This document shows positions 12,701 through 22,722 of a stretch of DNA of 64,000 bases, piece after piece. A model generated the notes under the pieces. The model ran no database searches. It was not told where the DNA came from and was given only the letters and a program-made list of their open reading frames with translations. A program made the translations under genes and the position numbers. Source of the stretch: Vitis vinifera. Lineage: Eukaryota; Streptophyta; Magnoliopsida; Vitales; Vitaceae. Location of the stretch: NCBI RefSeq assembly GCF_030704535.1, contig NC_081810.1, positions 496,501-560,500 of the forward strand. The letters run 5' to 3'. Within the stretch, counting starts at the first letter, position 1. Each line of letters begins with the position of its first letter.

Positions 12701-13017
12701 ATGAGTACTAATGTTATTTTATAATTGATCGATTAGTGTCCAAGGCAAGAAGGAGGGTTCGAATGTGGCTACTTTGTTATGAGATTCATAAAAGAGATAA
12801 TTTTTTATCCTACAATTATTGCTTCAAAGGTATTACAAATTTAATGAATTGTACATAGTTTTAGGCTTCCAAATGTTATGCATTTTAATGTTATTTTCTT
12901 ATTTGATTTCAGTTTGGTGGTAAAAAAACATATTCTCAAGTAGAGTTCGATGAAATTAGAGGAGAATGGGCTACTTTTGTGCTACAACTAATCATGAATC
13001 ATGTTGATGCATCATGA
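9798..13017 (+). CDS. CACTA second protein: En/Spm-type N-terminus with a C-terminal Ulp1 (C48) protease, about 688 aa
   Basis: Twelve exons can be joined: 9798-10052, 10132-10344, 10428-10520, 10650-10760, 10934-11305, 11388-11615, 11709-11959, 12072-12251, 12340-12444, 12582-12642, 12737-12829 and 12913-13017. All introns are GT-AG and codons split by introns are restored correctly. The first half is the plant En/Spm (Transposase_24-like) region rich in basic residues. A conserved beta-rich module follows (GNVVATGTLIEEKG). The last ~200 residues form a Ulp1-like cysteine protease: His570 in FHWVLVVIE, Asp587 in HYLDPM, Gln627 and Cys633 in QEGGFECGYFVM, the complete catalytic set of SUMO proteases. 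Family knowledge: Ulp1 enzymes remove SUMO from proteins. Role here is inferred: it may protect transposase or chromatin partners from SUMO-directed control, or act as the TNPA-like partner. Confidence 0.88.
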
Positions 13018-13679
13018 TCACCATGCATGGTGAGTCCTTTAGCTACTACATGAATTTTTCCATAGGTACTCTTTGAATAATGTTTCTATTTGAAAAAAAA
13101 AAAATAGTTCTTAGATTTGTTCATTTATGATAACATCGATCCATGTTTATTTTCTTCAATACAAATCTATAAAACTCATTAAACTATGTAATGCAGGTAT
13201 ACACTTTTGGGATGGTGGAATGGAGAATAAAAAGAAAGAAGAAGGCAACAAGATTTTGGGTTTTTAAATGCAACTCTTATGTCATACGTTGTAGGACATA
13301 AATGTTACTTTAATTAGTACTGAGAAATTTAGATTTTTAGATGGGACTTTTATGTCATTTTATAGTTAGCCGGTTTTATGCTTATGAAATGGAGGTATAC
13401 ATGAATCTTGGGATCTTTAACATTTGTAAATCATGTTTTGGTATGTATTCACTCTTCTTTTTTTAGTTTTGATGGGTTTGATTTGGTGGATGTACTATCT
13501 TTTTGTGAACATTTGATATACAAATATTATTAGATGATCAATGTATTATGAGTTATTCCAGAAACATTACAGAAAAATGAGTTAAATATAATATGATTGT
13601 TATATTTATGGACAGAATATAAACAGGTTAATCTTACTTATTAATTCATAAGCATTACAAAAATCTATAACTAAAAGCA
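13018..13679. other. CACTA 3' untranslated region
   Basis: AT-rich sequence after the second stop codon; transcript end and polyadenylation lie here, but no single signal can be singled out. No coding stretch. Confidence 0.45.
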
Positions 13680-13976
13680 ATCATATCTTCCACAATAATT
13701 TACAATGATGTGACACCATTACTCAAAGGTGATGCATTTAATATGACATCATAACTCAAAGATGATGCATTTAATGCGACACCCTATCATCACTAGAAAT
13801 ATATGGTGTCACTTCCGAATGGGTCACCATTTATCTACTTTGGTGTCACTTCCAAATACGTCACCAATTGGTACCCTCTATGGTGTCAGTGGAGAAGGTG
13901 ACGCTATGCTGTAATGACACCTTATGTATATGGTGACTCGTTATAAATGACACCATATATCTTTTTCCTTGTAGTG
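13680..13976. repeat. CACTA right terminal and subterminal repeats
   Basis: At least ten copies of the TGGTGTCAC / GTGACACCA motif or close variants (for example near 13712, 13802, 13840, 13880, 13913 and 13948), in both orientations, up to the terminal TTGTAGTG. The last 15 bases, TCTTTTTCCTTGTAG, also read as a good 3' splice site facing the interrupted RLP-1 exon. Confidence 0.82.
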
Positions 13977-14891
13977 CTTACAGGTGAGTTGCCAAACTTT
14001 CTCTCCCAAATCTCCACTCTACAAGTTTTGAACCTCCGGAATAACTCCTTTCAAGGTTTAATCCCTGAAAGTATTTTCAACCTCAGTAACCTCAGAATTC
14101 TTGATGTCTCAAGTAACAACCTCACCGGAGAAATCCCCAAAGAGTCTCGTAACCTTGTTGGAATGATTAGGGCACAAAATTCACCATCATCAATCCTTTC
14201 GATAATCTTTGTGAGTTATATTGACAAATTGTCAACCCAATTGTCAACCCCAGAATTGCCAATCCATGTGGAGATCGAGGACTTGATAGTGAATTGGAAG
14301 AACTCAAAGCAAGGTATCTCTAGCGACCACCTTAACATGTACACTTTGTTAGACTTATCAAATAACCAACTCTCCGGCCAAATTCCAGCCTCGTTGGGCG
14401 CTCTTAAGGCCTTGAAGTTACTCAACATCTCTTGTAACAAACTCTCCGGGAAGATACCAACAAGTTTTGGTGATTTAGAAAATATAGAGACTTTGGACTT
14501 ATCCCACAACAAGCTCTCTGGTTCAATTCCTCAGACCCTAACAAAGCTGCAACAACTTACCATTCTAGACGTAAGTAACAATCAGCTCACAGGTCGGATC
14601 CCAGATGGTGGGCAAATGGGCACAATGGTATTGGATCCAAACTACTATGCCAACAACACTGGACTGTGTGGTATGCAAATTCACGTGTCATGTCCTGAAG
14701 ATGAGCCCCCACGACCGACAAAGCCACCGGAGAATGATAATAAGGAGCCATGGTTTTTATGGGTAGGTGTGTGGATTGGGTACCCAGTCGGTTTGTTGTT
14801 AGCGATCGGAATCATATTTCTTACCGGGTATTTTACCTTACCACCACCTTCAAACCGTCGACATCGCCCACATCGTCCAATCAGGCGATGA
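13977..14891 (+). pseudogene. RLP-1, right half: last LRRs, membrane helix and tail
   Basis: The frame picks up in phase at the duplicated CTT codon and runs 304 codons to a stop. It contains two or three LRRs, the non-LRR island (IEDLIVNWKNSKQG), four more LRRs, and the C-terminal cysteine cap GLCGMQIHVSCPEDE. An acidic-proline juxtamembrane stretch follows, then the membrane helix (IGYPVGLLLAIGIIFLTGYF) and a short basic cytoplasmic tail of about 18 residues with no kinase. This is the standard RLP layout. Without the transposon the coding sequence would be continuous across the site, so the CACTA insertion is the main visible lesion apart from the missing 5' part. Confidence 0.9.
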
Positions 14892-17022
14892 TATTAAACC
14901 AGAATATTCGATCCAGGCCGGTCTTCACAAGTAGGGAATTTCATAGGATGGCGGAGACCTTTGGTTAAGTGAAAGTATTTGTGTCGAGCAGACTTGGTTG
15001 AGTAGTATATTAGCAAGCAACTTTGTCAGTGAAATGTGAAATAAAAAATTCAAACAAAGTGCATTTTCTATATAGTTTCATTTTGTTGATATGCTGGTAT
15101 GCATCATGCAATTATTTACTTATTCATCAATTAAATAATATATATATAATTAAATTTCTAGACTACACAAATTCAATTTTCAACAACTACTAAGGCCAAT
15201 TCAATTTGTAAACCATAAAAGTTGACTTAATTGATTCAATTTTTATTTGATAAAAATCGAACCAAACTAATATTTCAGAATTTATATTTCTTGTGATTAA
15301 TAATTGTTAGAGGATGAAAGAGGTTTTTAAATATTTATGACTATATATATTTTGTAAGCTTTATTGAAATATTTTATTTTTATTAAGTTATAGTCATATA
15401 AATGTCTAAATACATTCATTATATTTTGGGTTAAAGTTTTAAAATTATTTTCAACTTTAGTTTAATATTAACCTCTTTCTAAAGCCACACCCAACCCCAT
15501 TAATTTCTACGACAAAACAACTATTTTTATGTTAAATATTTCTTCTACTTTCAAATATAATTATTTTAATTGCATAAGAAGTTTGATAACCATTTCTCTA
15601 AATAATCATCTCCTATTTGCTAATCATTTAAGATTGTATTTTGTGTTTTCAAAAAATAAATCAAATTATATTTTACAAATGACTTTTTGATTATATGCCA
15701 AAATCTTCTAACAATTCATAAAATACCAAAATTTCATTTTTCACCATTTTTAATTTTATTTTCCAAAACTTAAATTCCATGCTTTCAACAATGCTAATTA
15801 AATAAATTCATTGTTTAATTTTCAATTATTATATCAAACATGTTTTCACTAATTTCTTTTTTAAAAATCATTTTCAAAAAAGGTTATTTTCATATATCAA
15901 GTAGATTTTCAAATCTTGAAAATTGGTAAAAAAAAAAAGTAGTAAATAATTTTTAAATTCACTATCAAATAGAGCCTTAATTTTTTTCAAACTCTTTTTT
16001 AATCAAAAACCAGTTAAAATTTCAATGAATTAATTATTTTGGTTTTCAATAAAAGATGAAAAAAAAAAAAGTTTGAACATCCTAGCTGAGAAATTGGAAC
16101 CATAAAATGTTATGTCAAAAATTGTTCTTAGTAATTATAAAATAAAGAGTGTGGTATCATCATTTTAAGAAAATATGTATATTAAATATTATATAACATG
16201 ATATATTTATTATTTATAATTATCTTCGAGAAAGTCAAAGTCGGATGCTACAAATATCTTTGTCATCTCTTTATCCACAAAACTTTTTCTTCATCTTGAC
16301 TGACAGTCATGAATGATAATGGACATTTCACAGCTTGCAAAAAACTTTCCCATGAAAAAAAAAAAAAAAAAACACAGGTGTTTTAATATCCATATTTCTT
16401 CCTTTTTCACACACAACTCAATTAATTTGTCTAAAAAATTTTAGTAAATATAACAAGAAATTATTTAGTAGCATGAGGTTGGGAGCATAAAAGCGACATA
16501 ATTTGAATATTTATAGTACTAGAAATAAATTGAATCTAAAATTTAGCGAATTAATTATTTTAATTTTACTTTAAAATATCCAAAAAAAAAAAATTATCCT
16601 TCCTAACCTGAAACTTGGAACCATCAAATATTATGCCAAACTAATTGTAACAAAAAAAATGTAGCATACATAAAATTTTCATGAAATGAACATAATAAAA
16701 TATGAGTCCAAAGATGGATACTTGTATGAAATGTTACATTAATTAAAATCTTCTTGTTAATATTATCTTACATTTGGTTATACATTTTAAATATTATTTT
16801 TTATTTCTTTTGTTTTTCTAGAGATTTAATACTTTGGATCACACTTTTGATATTAAATAAATTGAAAACATGACTTAAAAAGCCTAGCATTAGAAGTCAA
16901 CTCAAAAGTCACCTAGCATTCCAAGCCAATGGGCTTTGCCATGTCTTTATATTCATCACCGTCATCAGATGCTTACTGTCACCTCCATTAATTCACCGGC
17001 AAAGAAAGTAAGAAACTCATCC
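14892..17022. other. Intergenic region between RLP-1 and RLP-2
   Basis: AT-rich, with no gene. The part from about 15290 to 16930 resembles the region upstream of RLP-4 (about 40600-42060), including the strings 'ttgttagaggatgaaa' and 'caaatatctttgtcatctct'. The upstream flanks were therefore duplicated with the genes. A W-box core (TTGACT on the minus strand, 16895-16900) lies about 125 bases before the RLP-2 start. It would fit WRKY control of a defence gene, but so short a motif is weak evidence. Confidence 0.6.
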
Positions 17023-17728
17023 ATGGCGAGGCCATGCCCACTGCTTTCCTTCTTAAGCTTTTTCTTCTTCTTCTTGCCTTGTCTATCTTGTCCTGAAGAC
17101 CAAAAGCAAGCTCTGCTCCAGTTTAAGTCCTCCATCCTTGCTGCTACTACTTCATTCAGCAGTTCCAATTTTGAGTTGCAGTCATGGAATTCAAGTTCAA
17201 GTTGCTGTCGATGGTCGTGGGTTGACTGCAATGATTCTCCAAATTCAACTTCAAGGGTTGTCATTTCTCTCAATCTGGACGGCCTTGCTATTTATCCGTC
17301 TCCAGAGCCCCCGCTGCCGTCCACTATCTTGGCACCCATTTTTCACATCAGAAGCTTGGAGAAGCTTGGCATCACATTCACCAACATACAAGGTGAAATC
17401 CCGGCAGTTGGATTTGCTAATCTCAGCAATTTGGTTGACCTAGATTTGTCGTGGAATAACTTCAGTGGATCCATTCCTCCTCAGCTCTTTCACTTACCAC
17501 TTCTTCAGGATCTCTCTTTGGATGGTAATTCTCTTAGTGGAAAAATCCCTGAAGAAATTGGAAACCTCTCAAGGTTGCAGGTGTTATCCCTCTCAGGTAA
17601 CAGATTCTCAGATGGCATGTTTCTTTCAGTTTTGTCTTTGAAGGGGTACTTAGAATTATTGGACTTGAGTCACAATGATTTATCCATGGAAATACCCAAA
17701 GAGATTAGGAATTTACCCAACATCTCCG
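17023..17728 (+). pseudogene. RLP-2: 5' fragment of an RLP46-like gene
   Basis: The ATG at 17023 gives MARPCP followed by a long hydrophobic run (LLSFLSFFFFFLPCLSC), a clear signal peptide. I prefer it over the in-frame upstream ATG at 16936, which would bury the signal peptide. The LRR N-terminal cap follows (CPEDQKQALLQFKSSIL, SCCRWSWVDC), then five or six LRRs. The match to RLP-4 stops at about 17728, inside the repeat NLPNIS, and unrelated sequence runs into a stop at 17760. It lacks most LRRs, the membrane helix and the tail. It cannot simply be the missing front of RLP-3, because their LRRs overlap. It is a truncated separate copy; if expressed it could only give a short secreted LRR protein. 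Confidence 0.88.
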
Positions 17729-20229
17729 GGGTTGAACAAATCATGCATATCAGACCCTAATTTTACACAAATCATAATAGTCAAGAATTTTATAATGATA
17801 TGATTTTCTTAGTTTTATTATTGAGGAAAAAAATAAAATCGATAGGGAATTTTTTAAGAGACCAAAACAATAAGCATAGTAAAAAATAGAAATTATGTTT
17901 CTCTCCCTTAACCCTTTCACTCTTTTTAAGTTTTTTTTTTTATACATATTATTGATGGAGATAGAACACTTATATTGTAAATTGGAGATAGAACTACTTT
18001 TTTTTATAAAATTGGAAGTTCACTTTTCATTAAAGTACCTTCAATTTAAGAAACTAACTTCTCAAAAAGTGACCAATAGGATTTTAACTTTATTATCTAT
18101 TAAATCATAATATTTACTTTGATATTTGAATAAATATTACATAATGATATACATGGCCCATGTGATATACTTTCATGACTTAATAAATAAAACATAATGC
18201 CTAAAACATGAAACTAAAACACTCTTATTTGATCACATCATAAATTATAATTATAATTAACTAATGAGAATCCTGACGATTGTACATCACTATTTCAATA
18301 TAGTCCCTCCCATGTACTACACAATTAGCTCCCATTTAACATGACTTGTAAATGAGAAGTAAAATAATAATCCATAATAATGTCTTTGTCAAAGACTTTC
18401 CTTTTTACATTAATATGTTTGCAATTATGTATACAAAACAAATATGAGGAAATTTCATAAACATATAATAAAGCTCTAGAGTATTTGAAAAATAATCATC
18501 ATCGTGTGATCAATATTGTAATGTGTCTAAGGTGATGTTTATTTTTTGACTAAATAAAAAAAGTCAAAATATTTGGTTTTTTCTATTAAAATAAAAGTAA
18601 TTTATTGACATCGTTCAATATAACTTAATTGAACATTTTGATAACAAGTTCACTTTAGTTATATTGAACGATGTCAACAGGTTGCTTTTAACTTAATAGA
18701 AAAAACTAAATATTTTGGTTTTTTCTATTCAGTTAAAAAACAAACACCACCTAAGACTCATAATTTCCTCATGGTATTCAATATCTTAGTAGCATTTCTT
18801 TCATCATTAGGTCTTCAACCATAACATGCAATCAATTAATTTAACACTCTTGTCTTTTAATTATCTCATCATATAAATAAAACCTTAACCTTATATCCCA
18901 ATGATCATAAAATATTTGTTGTTGAAAGAAAAGTGACAACGTACGAACCTATTATTTTTAGCAACTTGGCAATAAAGTCAACAAATTCAAGTCCCAAAAT
19001 AATATTCCACAACCATAATTCATAATTTGTGACACATTATGCCACAATACATATTTGGATGGAAGACGGTCATGTCTTTTCCATAATATTGTTCATTTGC
19101 ATAATCTTTCATTAATAGGAACAAATAACAAAAGTAGACTTTCAACTATCATTCAACATACTTAAATCTAAAATTAAATAAAAAGGATGCAACATTAAGG
19201 TTCCTCTCTCATAACACTTTCAATCCATCAAATATCTCAAAAACCTTTAAATATATATACTTTGTGAGACAATCTAACAATTCATGTAACTTCACATAGG
19301 ATATGTTATCTCATCACATAATATTGTCTCTTTTATATATTTTACCATTAAATTTTGAGATTTTATTTCACAATCTAATGCAATAAATAGAAATCCAATA
19401 ATAACTAACAAGACATTACCAATATAAAAAATAAGTCTTATCCTATTGATCTTTGGATATATTCACTTAATGATAGTGATTTTCTTAAATCCAAAGAACA
19501 TTATGATATCATAAAGTTTAAGATATTACAAAGGAATATTAAAATTTGTATATCGAAATTGACTTTCAATAGTAGTTTTAATTGATAACTTCAAATTCAT
19601 CTCTTAAATTTAATCATTAAATATGAGCCACTTAACGAAAATATGATATTCTCCCACTTGGCTCACATTTTACTTTGAGAAACAAACTTGAAGTATCAAA
19701 TAAACTAGAAATCAAACATTTCATGCTAAACTTCTAGCTTGAAAGATCTTATTATGTGGTTATAATATCGATACCTGGAATAATATATTTTTCCCCTTGT
19801 AAATATATATAAATTTATGTCATTCCTAATATATAAAAGATCCGACTAACTTCATTAATTTAAGAGTGATTGATCATTTAGTTGTTATTTACTAACTTTA
19901 ACCTTCGTCAATAGTAAGCAACGTCTTTAAAAGTTATAAAGTTAAAAACAATTTTATTATAACTCTTCAGGTAACCATATTTCATGGTACTTATCACTCC
20001 CGTTAATAATATAAACATTCTTAATAAGCCATACATTATTAGTTTTAACAATCACTCATAATACTTCGGTTCGAATTATAAATCTTATACCTTTGGGGTA
20101 ATAAGAAATACTTGACATACTCCAACCAAGTAGCATTGAATTACAATTATACTTGATATAACACAATTACAAAGTGTATAAATAGTTTAATAGTAATTAT
20201 ATATAACATTTACCATCTTAAAATATAAT
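17729..20229. other. Non-coding segment between RLP-2 and RLP-3
   Basis: About 2.5 kb of AT-rich DNA with no coding region; a PIF/Harbinger-type MITE sits inside it. Both ends are abrupt: LRR sequence stops at 17728 and restarts at 20230 with an earlier part of the gene. The right edge is shared with RLP-1 (window bases 1-35). The string TTCTCCCACTTGGCTCACAT near 19652 is reminiscent of plant copia-type LTR elements. The segment may therefore be a worn LTR fossil, but I found no paired LTRs and leave it unassigned. Confidence 0.5.
18531..18751. mobile_element. MITE (PIF/Harbinger-type), 221 bp, TAA target duplication
   Basis: Inverted ends GGTGATGTTTATTTTTTGAC and, on the right, GTTAAAAAACAAACACCACC, flanked by TAA on both sides (18528-18530 and 18752-18754). 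The two halves pair along most of their length. A perfect inner inverted repeat (GACATCGTTCAATATAACT and its complement near the centre) means the whole element can fold into one long hairpin. It has no coding capacity. The 3-bp TWA duplication is typical of PIF/Harbinger elements. Confidence 0.85.
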
Positions 20230-20471
20230 TATCAGATAACAACATACAAGGTGAAATCCGTTGGGTTTGCTAATCTCAGCGATTTGGTTGGTCTATATAT
20301 GACAGGGAATAACTTCAGTGGATCTATTCCTCCTCAGCTCTTTCACTTACCACTTCTTCAGTATCTCTATTTGGATGATAATTCTCTTAGTGGAAAAGTC
20401 CTTGCAGAAATTGGAAACCTCTCAAGTTTGCGGGCGTTATCCCTCTCAGGTAACAGATTTTCAGCTATGCT
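20230..20471 (+). pseudogene. RLP-3, left piece, cut by an LTR retrotransposon
   Basis: About 80 codons of LRR sequence in the same frame as RLP-1 and RLP-4 (VGFANLSDLVGLYMTGNNFS, then NRFSAML), ending at 20471. Compared with RLP-4 it has lost one codon just before the break. The first third of the gene (signal peptide, cap, first LRRs) is absent, replaced by the same non-coding junction as in RLP-1. The rest of the gene continues at 36222 beyond the retrotransposon. The flanking 5-mers are ATGCT (20467-20471) and GTGCT (36222-36226), a target duplication with one difference. Confidence 0.88.
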
Positions 20472-21673
20472 TGTCACGCCCCAAGACCCACTCCAAGGGC
20501 GTGACGGTCATTTCACACCTCAAACCCGAAGGCTTAAAGTATAATCTGACCCAAACAATCATATTGTAACTGGATGTTACCAATTACCAAATACCTGTTC
20601 AGAGTAGCGGAACAAAATCTAAAATCCTCAAAATTCAATTTCCAAATAATTTCCAAATATCAAATGATCCAAATGAACATAACTAACAGTTAAACAAAAT
20701 CTAACATAAAATCCTAAGTCAAATCCTAATGATGACCATTCTTCAGCCTAGCCATCACTCCTCACCCGAACTAAGAGTACCTGAAAATTTTCAACAATTG
20801 GGAATGAGCTCACAGCCCAATAAGGAATATTAATGCAATTCATGGATCAAATATTTTCATTTCAAATAGGAGATATCAAATTTTTTTTTTCTCATCAAAT
20901 ATCAGAGTTCCAAAAATACCAATATATTCAAAATTCAACCAACCAATTTCATATCAAATTCAAACACTTTCACATAAGATTCAATCAAATTCATTCAAGT
21001 TTCATTACTTTGGTTATCAAATATCAAATGCCCTATTAGGTGGGACTTTTCAAATGGGTGACTAGCTTCAAATTGTTCCTGGTGGACGGAACCAAACACT
21101 ACTAGTACTAGTAACCTCTAACCAAACCCCTAGAGGCTGGGGTCCAAATCAAATACATTCCCACCATGAAATGTAAAGGTCAACTATTATATCCCGTTGA
21201 CAGGGCCGAATAGTCAACTATTATATCCCGTTGACAATGGCCAAATAAACCAGAGTGATGTTTTTGTTCAAGTATTCAAATTTACACAACATAATATCTC
21301 CATATTTTGTATCATAAATAAAACAAAATATTCCAACATAATATTTAGTCCAAAACAGTTTGATCCATGCATGGTAACAAAATATCATTTTCTTTTCCAC
21401 AATTCAAAATAACATATAAAATAATTTAATTTTATAAATATTGAATTAACTTCCCTTACCTCAAAAGAAGTCCTTGAAAGCTTGGGAGAAGAATAATTCT
21501 GAAAAAAAAAAAATCTACTATTCACCTAATATAACATAAGAGAAACAATTATTACTATTTATTTATAATTTAACTAATCTATTCCTTATTTAAATAAAAC
21601 TAATAAATTCCCAATTTGTTTCTAATAACACATTACTAATTTAATTAAATTACAATTTTATTTCATTATAAAA

Positions 21674-21723
<50 letters not shown>

Positions 21724-21879
21724 CTAAATCTATTATTACTATTATCTTAATTATAAATCTAAAACTAAATATTATTATTTTAATTAATCAATTCAAAAGC
21801 CACTCAATGTCTCGGGTACACCAAACCAAACCAAAAAAAACAACTTTTTTTTTTTTTTTTCATTTCCATCATCATGCTT

Positions 21880-21921
<42 letters not shown>

Positions 21922-21983
21922 GCTCATGTCTCGGGTACAAAGCAAGTTTAGTTTTTTTTTTCCTTTCATTTGCCATCATCATG

Positions 21984-22039
<56 letters not shown>

Positions 22040-22120
22040 GCTCCTTCCAGCACAGTACACGTCTCCCATTTTTCTTTTTTTTTTCCTTCCTTCCTTCCAG
22101 TGCTGTGCACACGCGTTCTC

Positions 22121-22160
<40 letters not shown>

Positions 22161-22700
22161 TAATCTCTTCAACCACAAATAACAATATATTTATTTATTT
22201 ATTTTTATATAAAATTAACCCTAGCCTAAAATCAAAACCTTCCAAGGAAATTTTTTTTTTTTTCTAATAAAACTTAAGATCTCCCAAATTCCAATACTAA
22301 AATCAAAATCTTATATTTTCACTATTTGATATTAAAACGAATTAAGAAAAATAATCTAACCCTAATCTAGATTTGGGGTTTTCCAAAAAAATATATCTAA
22401 TGTGTTTGAAATTAATCAATAAATCTAAAATATTAAACTAGGGGTTAGAATCTTACCTATAGAGATCTATTCTTCAACCCTGAAATCTGACTCCAACTTT
22501 ACGTTCTCTGGAATTCTGCGAACAGGAACTCTATTCAGAAAAGAAGGGAAAGAATAAAATTTCTAATTTATACCTAGGGTATTTATTCGTAAAATTACAC
22601 TTTTACCCCTCTTCCACTTTATTAAATTAATTAATTAACTAATTAAATTATTAATAACAATTTCCTAAATTACCCTTAAAAGAAATGCCTGGGCGTTACA
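20472..22700 (-). repeat. Left LTR (3' LTR of the minus-strand element)
   Basis: 2229 bp, TG...CA. It contains a ~34-bp tandem duplication around 'gtcaactattatatcccg' (about 21179-21245), long TA runs and poly-T tracts. The other LTR carries the same features with different TA lengths. Confidence 0.95.
21676..22150. repeat. (TA)n and poly-T microsatellites in the left LTR
   Basis: Three long TA runs (about 21676-21722, 21882-21918 and 21988-22036) and a poly-T run near 22127-22150. They are present but shorter in the right LTR (about 35248-35280, 35442-35483 and a short one near 35553). This explains most of the 50-bp length difference between LTRs. Short open frames translating to repeated Tyr-Ile here are artefacts of the TA repeat. 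Confidence 0.9.
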
Positions 22701-22713
22701 TCCTCCCCTCCTT
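22701..22713 (-). other. Polypurine tract
   Basis: On the minus strand this reads AAGGAGGGGAGGA, directly beside the left LTR. It is the expected priming site for plus-strand synthesis and confirms the element's minus orientation. Confidence 0.85.
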
Positions 22714-22722
22714 AACAAAAGT

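Larger units (their letters stand above)
1187..13976 (+). mobile_element. Complete-looking CACTA (En/Spm) DNA transposon, 12.79 kb
   Basis: Left end CACTACTACAAAAA, right end CCTTGTAGTG, so the termini are CACTA and TAGTG. The 3-bp direct repeat CTT flanks it (1184-1186 and 13977-13979). The paralogue RLP-3 has the empty-site sequence 'aatcttacaggtgag' with one CTT at about 37131-37145, which proves the boundaries. Inside, left to right: subterminal repeats, a likely promoter, a captured host-gene piece on the opposite strand, a TNP2-like transposase gene, a second gene ending in a Ulp1 protease, and right subterminal repeats. Both genes can be spliced into uninterrupted frames using GT-AG introns. 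That is what an autonomous or very recently autonomous copy should look like. Whether it still moves cannot be judged from sequence alone. Confidence 0.96.

Noticed and set aside
17729-20229. A complete copia-type retrotransposon between RLP-2 and RLP-3
   Set aside because: Only one suggestive short motif was found, with no paired LTRs, no coding domains and no matching target duplication.
21179-21245. Short tandem repeat that might suggest a CRISPR-like array
   Set aside because: There are only two adjacent copies, both inside an LTR of a plant retrotransposon; CRISPR arrays do not occur in plant nuclear DNA.
21807-22182. Several open frames encoding Tyr-Ile repeats and poly-Phe or poly-Lys
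   Set aside because: They are translations of TA microsatellites and poly-T tracts inside the LTR.
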